From the NCBI RefSeq assembly GCF_005491205.1, contig NZ_CP028035.1, positions 1,054,001 through 1,118,000 of the forward strand: 64,000 bases of DNA, written 5' to 3'. A program made the position numbers and the translations under genes. Of the stretch, positions 27,935-37,811 are shown piece by piece. The notes below the pieces were generated by a model, which was given only the letters and a program-made list of their open reading frames with translations, had not been told where the DNA came from and ran no database searches. The stretch comes from Nissabacter sp. SGAir0207. Lineage in GTDB: Bacteria; Pseudomonadota; Gammaproteobacteria; Enterobacterales; Enterobacteriaceae. Within the stretch, counting starts at the first letter, position 1; each line of letters opens with the position of its first letter.

Positions 27935-29245
27935 ATGGGAAAGGTGTTACCGCTGGTCACGCGGAGCGGCGACCGCATCGCGATCGTGGATGGCCTGCGC
28001 ACGCCGTTTGCCCGGCAGGCAACGGCATTCCACGGCGTGCCAGCCGTGGATCTCGGCAAAATGGTGGTCAGCGAGCTGTTGGCGCGCAGCGGGCTGGATC
28101 CGCAGGTGATTGACCAGCTGGTGTTCGGCCAGGTGGTGCAGATGCCGGAAGCGCCCAACATTGCGCGCGAAATTGTGCTCGGCACCGGCATGAGCACCGC
28201 CACCGACGCCTACAGCGTGTCACGCGCCTGCGCCACCAGCTTCCAGGCGGTGGCCAACGTGGCGGAGAGCATTCTGGCGGGCACCGTGCAGGTGGGCATC
28301 GCTGGCGGCGCGGACTCCTCGTCAGTGCTGCCGATCGGCGTCAGCAAGGCGCTGGCGCGCACGCTGGTGGACGCCAACAAGGCGCGCAGCCTGTCGCAGC
28401 GACTCAAGCTGTTCAGCCGCTTGCGGCCGCGTGATCTGCTGCCGGTGCCGCCAGCGGTGGCGGAGTACTCCACCGGCCTGCGGATGGGCGACACCGCTGA
28501 GCAGATGGCGAAAAGCCACGGCATCAGCCGCGAGGCACAGGATGCGCTGGCGCACCGCTCCCACCAATTGGCGGCGGCGGCCTGGCGTGATGGCTTGCTC
28601 AGCGAGCAGGTGATGGCGGCTCACGTGCCGCCCTACCGCACGCCGCTGGTGGAGGACAACAACATCCGCCGCGAATCCAAGCCAGAGGACTACGCCCGGC
28701 TGCGCCCGGCCTTTGACCGGCGGCACGGCAGCGTCACCGCCGCCAACAGCACGCCCCTCACCGACGGGGCGGCGGCGGTGCTGCTGATGAGCGAGTCACG
28801 CGCCGCCGCCCTCGGCATGGCGCCGCTTGGCTATCTGCGCAGCTACGCCTTCACCGCCATCGACGTGCGGGAGGATATGCTGCTCGGCCCGGCCTACGCC
28901 ACGCCGCTGGCGCTGGAGCGCGCTGGCCTGCAACTGGCGGATCTGGATCTGGTGGACATGCACGAGGCATTCGCCGCCCAGACGCTGGCGAACCTGAAGA
29001 TGTTCGCCAGCCCCGCCTTCGCGCGGGACAAACTCCAGCGCCCACAGCCGCTGGGCGAGGTTGACCCGGAAAAATTCAACGTGCTGGGCGGCTCCATCGC
29101 CTACGGCCACCCCTTCGCCGCCACCGGCGCGCGCATGATCACCCAAACCCTGCATGAGCTACGCCGCCGTGGCGGCACGCTGGGCCTGACCACCGCCTGC
29201 GCGGCGGGCGGGCTGGGCGCGGCCATGATTCTGGAGATTGCCTGA
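27935..29245 (+). CDS. fadI: 3-ketoacyl-CoA thiolase FadI (anaerobic beta-oxidation)
   Basis: A 436-residue thiolase, identical in length to E. coli FadI. The acyl-accepting Cys99 is in [10 protein letters not shown]; the HEAFAAQ segment (about residue 345) and the C-terminal [10 protein letters not shown] and [10 protein letters not shown] motifs hold the remaining catalytic His and Cys. It cleaves 3-ketoacyl-CoA with CoA in the FadIJ complex, used in anaerobic fatty acid oxidation. The start has CAGGAGCGACT upstream. The stop overlaps fadJ by one base (TGATG). Confidence 0.96.
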   Translation: MGKVLPLVTRSGDRIAIVDGLRTPFARQATAFHGVPAVDLGKMVVSELLARSGLDPQVIDQLVFGQVVQMPEAPNIAREIVLGTGMSTATDAYSVSRACATSFQAVANVAESILAGTVQVGIAGGADSSSVLPIGVSKALARTLVDANKARSLSQRLKLFSRLRPRDLLPVPPAVAEYSTGLRMGDTAEQMAKSHGISREAQDALAHRSHQLAAAAWRDGLLSEQVMAAHVPPYRTPLVEDNNIRRESKPEDYARLRPAFDRRHGSVTAANSTPLTDGAAAVLLMSESRAAALGMAPLGYLRSYAFTAIDVREDMLLGPAYATPLALERAGLQLADLDLVDMHEAFAAQTLANLKMFASPAFARDKLQRPQPLGEVDPEKFNVLGGSIAYGHPFAATGARMITQTLHELRRRGGTLGLTTACAAGGLGAAMILEIA

Positions 29246-31434
29246 TGAGCCTTGACGCCACTCCCCAGCCGGCCAGCCCGGAGCCGGTGCACGAGGGCCA
29301 CGCCGCGCCGTCGGCTTTCCACTTTATGCTGCGGCCGGACGGCGTCGGGGTGATCACCCTCGACGTGCCGGGCGAAACCATGAACACCCTGAAGGCGGAG
29401 TTTGCCGAACAGTTGGTGGCGGTGCTGCACGAGGCGCAGCGCCAGCCCGGTTTGCAGGGGCTGGTGATCATCTCCGGCAAGCCCGACTCCTTTATTGCGG
29501 GCGCGGACATCGGCATGATTGCCGGTTGCCGCAGCGCCGCCGAGGCGACCCGGCTGGCGAAAAAGGGGCAGGCAACGATGGCGCAGGTGGCCGCCTTCCC
29601 GGTGCCGGTGGCGGCGGCGATCCACGGCCCCTGCCTTGGCGGCGGGCTGGAGCTGGCGCTGGCCTGCCACTACCGCATCTGCACCCTCGACCCCAAAACG
29701 GTGATTGGCCTGCCAGAGGTGCAACTTGGCCTGCTGCCCGGATCCGGCGGCACCCAGCGCCTGCCCCGGCTGGTGGGGGCCAGCAAGGCGCTGGAGCTGA
29801 TCCTCACTGGCCGCCACCTGCGCGCCCGTCAGGCGCAAAAGCTGGGGCTGGTGGATGACGCGGTACCGGCCTCCATCCTCCTGGAGAGCGCGGCGGCGCA
29901 GGTGAAACGCGGCTGGCGCGCCTCACGCCCGCTGCCGTGGCGCGAACGGCTGCTGGGCGGGCCGCTCGGCAAAAGGCTGCTGTTTTCGCTGGTGCGCCGC
30001 CAGACGCGTGCCAAAACCCAGGACAATTACCCGGCACCGGAGCGGGTGCTGGAGGTGGTGCGCAAAGGGCTGGAGGAGGGCAGTACCAGCGGCTACGCCG
30101 CCGAGGCGCAAGCCTTCGGCGAATTGGCGATGACGCCGGAGTCAGCGGCGCTGCGCAGCCTGTTTTTCGCCAGCACTGCACTGAAAAAAGCGCCACCCAG
30201 CGCGGCGGAGCCAGCCCCGCTGGCGCGCATCGGCGTGCTGGGCGGTGGGCTGATGGGCGGCGGTATCGCCAGCGTCACCGCCACCCGCGCCCAGTTGCCG
30301 GTGCGGATCAAAGACATCACCCCGGCGGGGATTGGCCACGCGCTCCAGACCAGCTGGGCATCGCTCAGCAAGCAGGTGGCGCGCAAGCGGCTCACCGCCG
30401 CCGAGCGCGGCCGGCAGATGATGCTGATCACCGGCGACACCCACTACCGCGGCTTCGCGCACCTTGATCTGGTGGTGGAGGCGGTGTTTGAGGATCTGGC
30501 GCTCAAGCAGCAGATGGTGGCGGAGGTGGAGCAGCACGCCGCGCCGCACACCATTTTCGCCTCCAACACCTCCTCGCTGCCGATTGCGCAGATTGCCGAG
30601 GGCGCGCAGCGCCCGCAGCAGGTGATTGGGCTGCACTACTTCAGCCCGGTGGAGAAGATGCCGCTGGTGGAGGTGATCCCCCACGCTGGCACCGACGCGC
30701 GCACCCTGGCGACCACCGTGGATCTGGCGCGCCGTCAGGGCAAGACGGCGATTGTGGTGGCGGATCGCGCTGGCTTCTACGTCAACCGCATCCTCGCACC
30801 CTATATTAATGAGGCGGCGCGCTGCCTGCTGGAGGGGGAGCCGGTGGATCGCATCGACCGGGCGCTGGTGCGCTTTGGCTTCCCGGTTGGCCCGCTGATG
30901 CTGCTGGATGAGGTGGGGATCGACGTCGGCACCAAAATCGTGCCGGTGCTGGTACGCGAGCTGGGGCCGCGTTTTGCCGCGCCAGAGGCGTTCGACGCGC
31001 TACTGAAAGATGAGCGCAAGGGGCGCAAGAACCGCCGGGGCTTCTACCTCTACCCCACGCGCACGCTGCCGTTGGTAAAGCGCAGTAAACAGCCCGACCC
31101 GGCGGTCTACCGGCTGCTGGGCGTGACGCCGCAGTCGCGGCTGTCGGAGCAGCAGATCGCTGAGCGCTGCGTGCTGATGATGCTCAATGAGGCGGTACGC
31201 TGTCTGGATGAGCAGGTGATCCGTAGCGCACGTGACGGCGACATTGGGGCGGTGTTTGGCATCGGCTTCCCGCCGTTCCTCGGTGGGCCGTTCCGCTATC
31301 TCGACCAACGTGGGGCCGGGCCGGTGGTGGCCGACCTGCGGGCGCTGGCGGCGCGCTACGGCGATCGCTTCACGCCCTGTGAGCGGCTGGTGACGATGGC
31401 CGAGCAGGCGCAGCGTTTCTACCCAGAGGCGTAA
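29245..31434 (+). CDS. fadJ: multifunctional fatty acid oxidation alpha subunit FadJ
   Basis: A 729-residue protein with an N-terminal enoyl-CoA hydratase/isomerase domain (about 30-220; oxyanion segments [10 protein letters not shown] and [17 protein letters not shown] with the catalytic glutamates) and C-terminal 3-hydroxyacyl-CoA dehydrogenase domains (NAD-binding [15 protein letters not shown] near 330; catalytic [13 protein letters not shown]). The linker and the N-terminal tail make it slightly longer than E. coli FadJ (714). It pairs with FadI. Translation is coupled to fadI. Confidence 0.96.
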   Translation: MSLDATPQPASPEPVHEGHAAPSAFHFMLRPDGVGVITLDVPGETMNTLKAEFAEQLVAVLHEAQRQPGLQGLVIISGKPDSFIAGADIGMIAGCRSAAEATRLAKKGQATMAQVAAFPVPVAAAIHGPCLGGGLELALACHYRICTLDPKTVIGLPEVQLGLLPGSGGTQRLPRLVGASKALELILTGRHLRARQAQKLGLVDDAVPASILLESAAAQVKRGWRASRPLPWRERLLGGPLGKRLLFSLVRRQTRAKTQDNYPAPERVLEVVRKGLEEGSTSGYAAEAQAFGELAMTPESAALRSLFFASTALKKAPPSAAEPAPLARIGVLGGGLMGGGIASVTATRAQLPVRIKDITPAGIGHALQTSWASLSKQVARKRLTAAERGRQMMLITGDTHYRGFAHLDLVVEAVFEDLALKQQMVAEVEQHAAPHTIFASNTSSLPIAQIAEGAQRPQQVIGLHYFSPVEKMPLVEVIPHAGTDARTLATTVDLARRQGKTAIVVADRAGFYVNRILAPYINEAARCLLEGEPVDRIDRALVRFGFPVGPLMLLDEVGIDVGTKIVPVLVRELGPRFAAPEAFDALLKDERKGRKNRRGFYLYPTRTLPLVKRSKQPDPAVYRLLGVTPQSRLSEQQIAERCVLMMLNEAVRCLDEQVIRSARDGDIGAVFGIGFPPFLGGPFRYLDQRGAGPVVADLRALAARYGDRFTPCERLVTMAEQAQRFYPEA

Positions 31435-31848
31435 CATGCTATGCAACTCTGCGGCCAACCCGGTGATGATTAAAGCATTTAGTGACGGCGATCACTGCTT
31501 GCCCTCTTGCCCCCGGCACAGGCTGTACAGCCGGAGAGGGGAGGACTACCGTAAACAGAGAGGCCATCTGGCAAAGAACGTCGTTTTTACAAAACTTTGC
31601 GCGGCGCGCAGCCGTGAATAAAATGTTGAATTGGTGGTTAAATAACCAGTACTTGCCGACCCACCCGTGGGTTGCTCTAAAAAACAGCATTTTCTTTGTG
31701 TCAACTTTGAGGCAAAATGCCCGGCCGCCATAGAAGAGACGGCGCGTTATCGTTAAAGGGTTGCCCTCTGGAGAGAGGGGAAGACAGCGATACAGCACGC
31801 GACGCGTTTCCTGTATGGCGTTATTTTGTCAAACAAAAACGGTGCACT
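31435..31848. other. 414-bp gap between fadJ and sixA without a supported gene
   Basis: Short open frames here have neither ribosome sites nor family resemblance. The region includes a small dyad ACCCAC-CC-GTGGGT near 31660 and AT-rich stretches that may hold the sixA promoter. It is long for a gap in this compact neighbourhood and could encode a small RNA, but I cannot define ends. Confidence 0.5.
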
Positions 31849-32331
31849 ATGCAAGTTTTGATTATGCGTCACGGCGAGGCTGCCCTTGAGGCCGCCAGCG
31901 ATGCGGTAAGACCGCTTACCCCCTGTGGCCGTGAAGAGTCCCAACAGATGGCGGCCTGGCTGAATGCCAAACCGCTGAACATTGACCGGGTGCTGGTCAG
32001 CCCCTATCTGCGTGCTGAACAGACGCTGGCCACCGTGCGCGGCACGCTGACGCTGCCGGAAGATGAGGATGTGCTCTCCGAACTGACCCCCGGCGGCGAC
32101 GCCGGGCTGGTGGCCTGCTACCTCGAGGCGCTGGCGAAAGAGGGCGTCTCCACGGTGCTGGTGGTGTCGCACCTGCCGCTGGTGGGTTATCTGGTGGCCG
32201 AGCTCTGCCCCGGCGAGTGCCCGCCGATGTTCGCTACCTCCGCGATCGCCAGCGTCACCCTGGATGCCGACAGCGGCAAAGGGACGTATGACTGGCAGTT
32301 CAGCCCCGCGCAGGTGATGGCGCGCGTCTGA
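31849..32331 (+). CDS. sixA: phosphohistidine phosphatase SixA
   Basis: A 160-residue histidine phosphatase-superfamily protein (E. coli SixA 161). The RHG motif with nucleophile His8 is in VLIMRHGEA, and the second catalytic histidine is in VVVSHLPLVGY. SixA removes phosphate from His-phosphorylated PtsN-pathway protein NPr and earlier was reported on ArcB. The ATG at 31849 gives the family start; a much longer upstream frame is not conserved. Expected order fadJ-sixA is kept. Confidence 0.95.
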   Translation: MQVLIMRHGEAALEAASDAVRPLTPCGREESQQMAAWLNAKPLNIDRVLVSPYLRAEQTLATVRGTLTLPEDEDVLSELTPGGDAGLVACYLEALAKEGVSTVLVVSHLPLVGYLVAELCPGECPPMFATSAIASVTLDADSGKGTYDWQFSPAQVMARV

Positions 32332-32365
32332 TGCCCCCGGCCGGCGTCCGCCGGCCTCCCTCCCG

Positions 32366-32896
32366 CTACTGCGCCAGCTCCACCAACACCAGCAACGCCG
32401 CGTCGCCGCCAAACAGCTTGGGCGCCTGATGGAACGCCATCACATCCGGGTGTTGCGCCAGCCACAGCGGCGTCTGCTGCTTCAAAATATGTTTGCCGTG
32501 CCCATGCATCACGCAGGCGCAGTGCACATGCTCGCGGCGGCAGGCGGCGATCAACGCCCCCAGCTCCTGCTTCGCCTCATGCTGCGTCAGGCCGTGCAGG
32601 TCGAGGAACAGATCTGGCGTATAGTCGCCGCGCCGCAGCTTCTTCACCTCAAAATGATCGACGCCGGGCCGCACATAGCGCACCGGGCCTTCGCTCTCCA
32701 GCAGCGGCTGGAACTCATCCGAGAAGTAGTGGGTGGCATCCACCTGCTCCTGCAACAGCCGTTTCGGCGTCGCGACCTTCACCTTCTGGCGGCTCGGCGG
32801 GTGCATGATGGTGTCATTGTGCAGCCGTTTGGTGCCGCTCAGGGCCTCACGGAACAGCTGCTGCTCTTCGCTGGTAAGCGGGTATCGGTTCTTCAT
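32366..32896 (-). CDS. smrB: ribosome rescue endonuclease SmrB
   Basis: A 176-residue Smr-domain protein (E. coli YfcN/SmrB 183). SmrB binds collided ribosomes and cuts mRNA between them to start rescue. The Smr domain occupies about residues 95-170 with [14 protein letters not shown] and the catalytic-region HGHGKHILK; the N-terminal conserved [17 protein letters not shown] matches the ribosome-binding part. Start [15 protein letters not shown] at 32896 fits the family, although the ribosome site is weak; a very long upstream open frame is antisense to prmB and is ignored. Divergent from prmB, as in E. coli. Confidence 0.94.
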   Translation of the reverse strand: MKNRYPLTSEEQQLFREALSGTKRLHNDTIMHPPSRQKVKVATPKRLLQEQVDATHYFSDEFQPLLESEGPVRYVRPGVDHFEVKKLRRGDYTPDLFLDLHGLTQHEAKQELGALIAACRREHVHCACVMHGHGKHILKQQTPLWLAQHPDVMAFHQAPKLFGGDAALLVLVELAQ

Positions 32897-33088
32897 GTGG
32901 GTCGTGGAAACCGTCGTTGACAGAGAAAGTAACCCGGAGTTTACCTGCTCCGGCGGCAAATGTCTGGCCGGGCGTGGCGGCGTGTTTGCCGCTGTGACTA
33001 TAGCTGCTGATTTGTCGGCCGCTTCATGGCACACTAGTCGGCATTTTGTAAGGCGGCGGCCAGAACCGCCGCAGCGTGGGAGAACACT

Positions 33089-34021
33089 TTGGACAAGATT
33101 TTCGTCGACGAAGCCGTCAGTGAGCTGCATACCATTCAGGATATGCTGCGCTGGGCCGTCAGCCGCTTCAACGCGGCCAACCTTTACTATGGCCACGGCA
33201 CCGACAACGCTTGGGACGAGGCGGTGCAGCTGGTGCTGCCAACCCTCTACCTGCCGATGGACATCCCGGAGGACATGCGCGGCGCGCGCCTGACTGCCAG
33301 CGAGCGCCACCGCATCGTTGAGCGGGTGATCCGCCGCGTCAATGAGCGGGTGCCGGTCGCCTACCTGACCAACAAGGCTTGGTTCTGCGGGCTGGAATTC
33401 TATGTTGACGAGCGCGTGCTGGTGCCGCGTTCGCCGATTGGCGAGCTGATCGACAACCGCTTCAGCGGCCTGCTGAGCGAGCCGCCGCAGTATGTGCTCG
33501 ACATGTGCACCGGCAGCGGCTGCATCGCCATCGCCTGTAGCTACGCCTTCCCGGAAGCGGAAGTGGACGCGGTGGACATCTCCGAAGATGTACTGGCGGT
33601 CACGGAGCGCAATATCCAGGAGCATGGCGTTGAGCAGCAGGTCACGCCGATCCGCTCTGACCTGTTCCGCGCGCTGCCGCCGCTGCGCTACGACCTGATC
33701 GTCACCAACCCGCCCTATGTGGACGAGGAGGACATGTCCGACCTGCCTGAGGAGTTCCGCTTTGAGCCGGAGCTGGGGCTGGCGGCCGGTAGCGACGGCC
33801 TGAAGCTGGTGCGCCGCATCCTGGCCTGCGCGCCGGACTACCTCAGCGACGAGGGTGTGCTGGTGTGCGAAGTGGGCAACAGCATGGTGCACCTGATGGA
33901 GCAGTACCCGGACATCCCCTTCACCTGGCTGGAGTTTGAGAACGGCGGCGACGGCGTCTTCACCCTGACCCGCCAGCAGCTGGTGGATTGCCACGCGCAC
34001 TTCGCGATGTACCGCTCGTAA
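33089..34021 (+). CDS. prmB: ribosomal protein uL3 glutamine methyltransferase PrmB
   Basis: A 310-residue SAM-dependent methyltransferase that methylates the glutamine of ribosomal protein L3. The SAM-binding motif [14 protein letters not shown] is near residue 140 and the glutamine-recognising NPPY is at 207-210. The N-terminal helical domain begins [20 protein letters not shown] and is nearly identical to E. coli PrmB. The start codon is TTG, with GGGAGA upstream; the conserved N terminus leaves no alternative. Confidence 0.96.
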   Translation: MDKIFVDEAVSELHTIQDMLRWAVSRFNAANLYYGHGTDNAWDEAVQLVLPTLYLPMDIPEDMRGARLTASERHRIVERVIRRVNERVPVAYLTNKAWFCGLEFYVDERVLVPRSPIGELIDNRFSGLLSEPPQYVLDMCTGSGCIAIACSYAFPEAEVDAVDISEDVLAVTERNIQEHGVEQQVTPIRSDLFRALPPLRYDLIVTNPPYVDEEDMSDLPEEFRFEPELGLAAGSDGLKLVRRILACAPDYLSDEGVLVCEVGNSMVHLMEQYPDIPFTWLEFENGGDGVFTLTRQQLVDCHAHFAMYRS

Positions 34022-34098
34022 GCGCCACGCCGCGCCTCCCCGGCGCGGCAGGGCCAGCGGGCCAACCACAGAACCAAAATCAAAAGTAAGGAGCCGTG

Positions 34099-35184
34099 AT
34101 GGCAGGGAACAGTATTGGGCAGTTTTTCCGCGTCACCACTTTTGGGGAGTCCCACGGCGTGGCGCTCGGTTGCATCGTTGATGGCGTGCCGCCGGGCATC
34201 CCGCTGACCGAGGCAGATCTCCAGCATGACCTCGACCGCCGCCGTCCGGGCACCTCGCGCTACACCACCCAGCGCCGCGAGCCGGATCAGGTAAAAATCC
34301 TCTCCGGGGTATTTGAGGGCGTCACCACCGGCACCAGCATCGGCCTGCTGATTGAGAACACCGACCAGCGTTCGCAGGACTACAGCGCGATCAAGGATGT
34401 GTTCCGTCCCGGCCACGCCGACTACACCTATGAGCAGAAGTATGGCCTGCGCGACTACCGTGGTGGCGGCCGCTCCTCGGCACGTGAAACCGCGATGCGC
34501 GTCGCGGCCGGTGCCATCGCCAAGAAATATTTGCAGATGAAGCACGGCGTGCAGGTGCGCGGCTTCCTGGCGCAGATGGGCGACGTGCAGTGCGAGCTGA
34601 AAGATTGGGCGCAGGTGGAGCAGAACCCCTTCTTCTGCCCGGATCCGGCGAAGATTGAGGCGCTCGACGAGATGATGCGTGCGCTGAAGAAAGAGGGCGA
34701 CTCCATCGGTGCGAAAGTGACGGTGGTGGCGGAGAATGTGCCGGCTGGCCTCGGCGAGCCGGTGTTTGACCGTCTGGACGCCGATCTGGCCCACGCGCTG
34801 ATGAGCATCAACGCGGTGAAGGGCGTTGAGGTGGGCGACGGCTTTGCGGTGGTGAACAAGCGCGGCAGCGAAAACCGTGACGAGATCACCCCGGATGGCT
34901 TCCAGAGCAACCACGCTGGCGGCGTGCTGGGCGGCATCAGCAGCGGCCAGCCGGTGATCGCCCATCTGGCGTTGAAACCGACCTCCAGCATCATGGTGCC
35001 GGGGCGTACCCTCAACCGTCAGGGTGAGGCGGTGGAGATGGTGACGCGCGGCCGCCACGACCCGTGCGTCGGCATCCGTGCGGTGCCGATTGCGGAAGCG
35101 ATGATGGCCATCGTGCTGATGGACCACCTGCTGCGCCAGCGCGCGCAGTGCGCGGACGTCACGCCCCCACTGCCACGCTGGTAA
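34099..35184 (+). CDS. aroC: chorismate synthase
   Basis: A 361-residue FMN-dependent enzyme converting EPSP to chorismate, last step of the shikimate pathway. The start [24 protein letters not shown] contains the catalytic histidine of the GESHG signature; the second signature near [24 protein letters not shown] is intact. The ATG at 34099 is used because AAGGAG is optimally placed and E. coli starts at the same residue; a GTG directly before it is in frame. It is followed after 5 bp by mepA. Confidence 0.97.
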   Translation: MAGNSIGQFFRVTTFGESHGVALGCIVDGVPPGIPLTEADLQHDLDRRRPGTSRYTTQRREPDQVKILSGVFEGVTTGTSIGLLIENTDQRSQDYSAIKDVFRPGHADYTYEQKYGLRDYRGGGRSSARETAMRVAAGAIAKKYLQMKHGVQVRGFLAQMGDVQCELKDWAQVEQNPFFCPDPAKIEALDEMMRALKKEGDSIGAKVTVVAENVPAGLGEPVFDRLDADLAHALMSINAVKGVEVGDGFAVVNKRGSENRDEITPDGFQSNHAGGVLGGISSGQPVIAHLALKPTSSIMVPGRTLNRQGEAVEMVTRGRHDPCVGIRAVPIAEAMMAIVLMDHLLRQRAQCADVTPPLPRW

Positions 35185-35189
35185 CGCCG

Positions 35190-36035
35190 ATGAGCAGATC
35201 ACTTTGCGCCGGCCTGATGGCCGGCATGTTGCTGCTGGCAACGCTGCCAGCGCAGGCGCTGACCCCTTGGCAGACCATCGGCCACCCGGTGCCGGGCGCG
35301 CCACAGGCGATCGGCAGCTACGCCAATGGCTGCATCGTCGGTGCGCAACCCCTGCCATTGCAGGCCGCCGACTATCAGGTGATGCGCCCTGACCAGCGCC
35401 GCTACTTCGGCCACCCGACGCTGCTGGCATTTATCCAGCGCCTCAGCCGCCAGACCAGCCAGCAGTCGCTTGGCTCGGTGCTGGTCGGTGACATGGGCAT
35501 GGCGGCCGGTGGGCGCTTTAGCAGCGGCCACGCCAGCCACCAGTCCGGGCTGGACGTGGACATCTGGCTGCAACTGCCCACCCGGCGCTGGACGTCCCAA
35601 CAATTGCTGAAACCGCAGCCGATCGATTTGGTGTCGAAGGATGGCAAGCAGGTGGTGGATCGCCACTGGCAGCCGCAGATTGGGCAGCTGATCAAGCTGG
35701 CCGCTGAGGATAGCCAGGTGGCGCGCATCTTCGTCAACCCGGCGATCAAGAAGCGCCTGTGCGAGGATGCTGGCAGTGACCGTGCGTGGCTGAACAAGGT
35801 GCGGCCGTGGTTCGCCCACCGCGCCCACATGCACGTACGGCTGGTCTGCCCAGCGGGCAGCCCGGATTGTCAGGATCAGGCACCGCCGCCGCCGGGCGAT
35901 GGCTGTGGCGCGGAGCTGGCGAGCTGGTTCCTGCCGCCGAAACCGGCCACCACGCCGCCGGGCAAAACTCTGCCACCGCCGTTGCCGCGCGCCTGTCAGG
36001 CGCTGCTGGATAACCACTTCGGGGAGTCCTTATGA
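35190..36035 (+). CDS. mepA: penicillin-insensitive murein endopeptidase MepA
   Basis: A 281-residue periplasmic LAS-family metallopeptidase (M74) with a signal peptide ending near PAQA. Zinc ligands are visible: His114 and Asp122 in [15 protein letters not shown], and the distal histidines in HRAHMHVRL. It cuts D-Ala-mDAP cross-links in peptidoglycan. The ATG at 35190 starts the signal peptide; a much longer upstream start overlaps aroC and is unlikely. The stop overlaps yfcA by 4 bp. Order aroC-mepA-yfcA is conserved. Confidence 0.94.
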   Translation: MSRSLCAGLMAGMLLLATLPAQALTPWQTIGHPVPGAPQAIGSYANGCIVGAQPLPLQAADYQVMRPDQRRYFGHPTLLAFIQRLSRQTSQQSLGSVLVGDMGMAAGGRFSSGHASHQSGLDVDIWLQLPTRRWTSQQLLKPQPIDLVSKDGKQVVDRHWQPQIGQLIKLAAEDSQVARIFVNPAIKKRLCEDAGSDRAWLNKVRPWFAHRAHMHVRLVCPAGSPDCQDQAPPPPGDGCGAELASWFLPPKPATTPPGKTLPPPLPRACQALLDNHFGESL

Positions 36036-36832
36036 GTGGCCTGGCGCTGGGGCCGGAGCTGCTCGGCATCCTGTTCGCCGTCGCGCTGGTGGCGGGGTTC
36101 ATTGACTCCATCGCTGGCGGCGGCGGGCTGTTGACGGTACCGGCGCTGCTGGCGGTGGGTGTGCCACCGGCGCAGGCGCTGGCGACCAACAAGCTGCAAT
36201 CGGTCGGCGGCTCCTTCTCCGCCAGCCTCTACTTTGTGCGCCGTGGCATGGTGAAACTCAGTGATCAGAAACTCACCATCCTGCTGACCTTTTTGGGCGC
36301 GATGAGCGGGGCGATTCTGGTGCAGCACGTGCGCGCCGACCTGCTGCGGCAGATTTTGCCGCTGTTGGTAGTGGGCATTGGCCTCTACTTCCTGCTGACG
36401 CCAAAGCTGGGCGAGGAGGAGCGGGCGCAGCGCCTCGGCGGGCTGGCGTTCGGCCTGCTGGCCGGGGGCGGCGTCGGCTTCTATGACGGCTTTTTCGGCC
36501 CCGGCGCTGGCTCGTTCTATGCGCTGGCCTTCGTGACGCTCTCTGGCTTCACGCTGGCGAAAGCCACCGCCCACGCCAAGGTGCTGAACTTCACCTCCAA
36601 CCTTGGCGGCCTGCTGCTGTTTATCCTCGGCGGCAAGGTGGTCTGGGGCGTTGGGTTGGTGATGCTGGCCGGGCAGATTCTGGGCGCGCGCCTCGGTGCG
36701 CACATGGTGCTGACGCGCGGCCAGAAACTGATCCGGCCGATGATTGTGCTGGTCTCACTGGTGATGAGCCTCAAATTGCTCTATGACAACCACGGGGTAG
36801 AGATCCAGCACTGGCTGACGGCGCACCTGTAG
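36032..36832 (+). CDS. yfcA: TSUP-family membrane transporter YfcA
   Basis: A 266-residue protein with about eight membrane helices of the TauE/SafE (TSUP) family. The repeat motif [21 protein letters not shown] is in the N-terminal half and [14 protein letters not shown] with [10 protein letters not shown] in the second half. Members move sulfur-containing organic anions or sulfite; the substrate of YfcA is not known. Translation is coupled to mepA by ATGA overlap. Confidence 0.93.
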   Translation: MSGLALGPELLGILFAVALVAGFIDSIAGGGGLLTVPALLAVGVPPAQALATNKLQSVGGSFSASLYFVRRGMVKLSDQKLTILLTFLGAMSGAILVQHVRADLLRQILPLLVVGIGLYFLLTPKLGEEERAQRLGGLAFGLLAGGGVGFYDGFFGPGAGSFYALAFVTLSGFTLAKATAHAKVLNFTSNLGGLLLFILGGKVVWGVGLVMLAGQILGARLGAHMVLTRGQKLIRPMIVLVSLVMSLKLLYDNHGVEIQHWLTAHL

Positions 36833-36895
36833 CGGCGTCCACCCTTTTTCGGGCCGCGCGATGGCCGGCCCGTGACCCTGTAAACCGATGACATC

Positions 36896-37453
36896 ATGCA
36901 AAACAACACAGAGACTACCCACCACTACCAACAATTGATCGACATCTTCAACGCCTGCTTCAGTGACGAGTTCAACACCCGACTGGTGCGCGGCGAGGGG
37001 GAACCCATCTATTTGCCGGCGGACGCAGAGACTCCCTACCACCGTATTGAGTTTGCCCACGGCTACTACGCCAGCGCGCTGCATGAGATCTCCCACTGGT
37101 GCATCGCCGGTGAGGCGCGGCGCAAGCTGGTGGATTTCGGCTACTGGTACTGCCCGGATGGCCGCGACGCCCAGACCCAGGCGGAGTTTGAGCAGGTTGA
37201 GGTGAAACCGCAGTCGCTGGAGTGGATGTTCTGCGTGGCGGCGAACTTTTCGTTCAATGTCAGTTGCGACAACCTGGAGGGCGACGTAGAGCCGGATCGC
37301 ATCGCGTTCCAGCGCAAAGTGCGCGCGCAGGTGCTGCACCACCTGACGCAGGGCATCCCGGCGCGTCCGGCGCGCTTTATTAACGCGTTACATTCGTTTT
37401 ACAATACGCCAACGCTGCGTGCAGAGGATTTCCCTTACCCGGACGATCTCTGA
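36896..37453 (+). CDS. epmC: elongation factor P hydroxylase EpmC
   Basis: A 185-residue protein (E. coli YfcM 182) that hydroxylates the beta-lysylated lysine of EF-P. The metal-site segment ALHEISHWCIAGEARR, with two histidines spaced as in HExxH, is intact, and the C terminus SFYNTPTLRAEDFPY is conserved. The start follows a short leader without a strong ribosome site. Located between yfcA and yfcL as in E. coli. Confidence 0.93.
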   Translation: MQNNTETTHHYQQLIDIFNACFSDEFNTRLVRGEGEPIYLPADAETPYHRIEFAHGYYASALHEISHWCIAGEARRKLVDFGYWYCPDGRDAQTQAEFEQVEVKPQSLEWMFCVAANFSFNVSCDNLEGDVEPDRIAFQRKVRAQVLHHLTQGIPARPARFINALHSFYNTPTLRAEDFPYPDDL

Positions 37454-37493
37454 GGACGGCATCCGCCCCCCGACTGATGAATGAGGAAACGTA

Positions 37494-37775
37494 ATGATCG
37501 CTGAATTTGAAGCGCGTATTCTGGCGCTGATTGATGACATGGTGGACCGCGCCAGTGACGATGAACTGTTTGCGGGCGGTTACCTGCGCGGTCATTTGAC
37601 CCTGGCAGTGGCGGAAGCCGAAGAGAATGGCGAGCACACGCCGCAGGCGCTGAAACTGCGCGTCGAGCAGAGCCTCAACAAGGCGATCCACGCTGGCGAG
37701 CTGGCCCCGCGTGACCAGGTGCTGGTGCAGGCGATGTGGGACAACCTCTACCTTCAGGCGCAACAAGAAGCCTGA
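37494..37775 (+). CDS. yfcL: YfcL family protein
   Basis: A 93-residue acidic, mostly helical cytosolic protein of the YfcL family with unknown function. The conserved start [18 protein letters not shown] and the [15 protein letters not shown] core are present. GAGGAAACGTA precedes the ATG. It lies 40 bp after epmC and probably shares its transcript; a terminator follows. Confidence 0.92.
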   Translation: MIAEFEARILALIDDMVDRASDDELFAGGYLRGHLTLAVAEAEENGEHTPQALKLRVEQSLNKAIHAGELAPRDQVLVQAMWDNLYLQAQQEA

Positions 37776-37777
37776 CA

Positions 37778-37805
37778 AAAAAGGCCCCGTCCGGGGCCTT
37801 TTTCT
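37778..37805. terminator. bidirectional intrinsic terminator between yfcL and mnmC
   Basis: AAAAAAGGCCCCGTCCGGGGCCTTTTT: stem GGCCCC/GGGGCC with A- and T-runs, serving both convergent genes. Confidence 0.92.
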
Positions 37806-37811
37806 TTGGCA

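Noticed and set aside
32897..34069. Upstream extension of the smrB frame to 34069
   Set aside because: The extension is antisense to prmB; SmrB proteins are ~180 residues and start at 32896.
33838..35430. 530-codon minus-strand frame across prmB and aroC
   Set aside because: Antisense to two conserved genes, low-complexity translation, no family.
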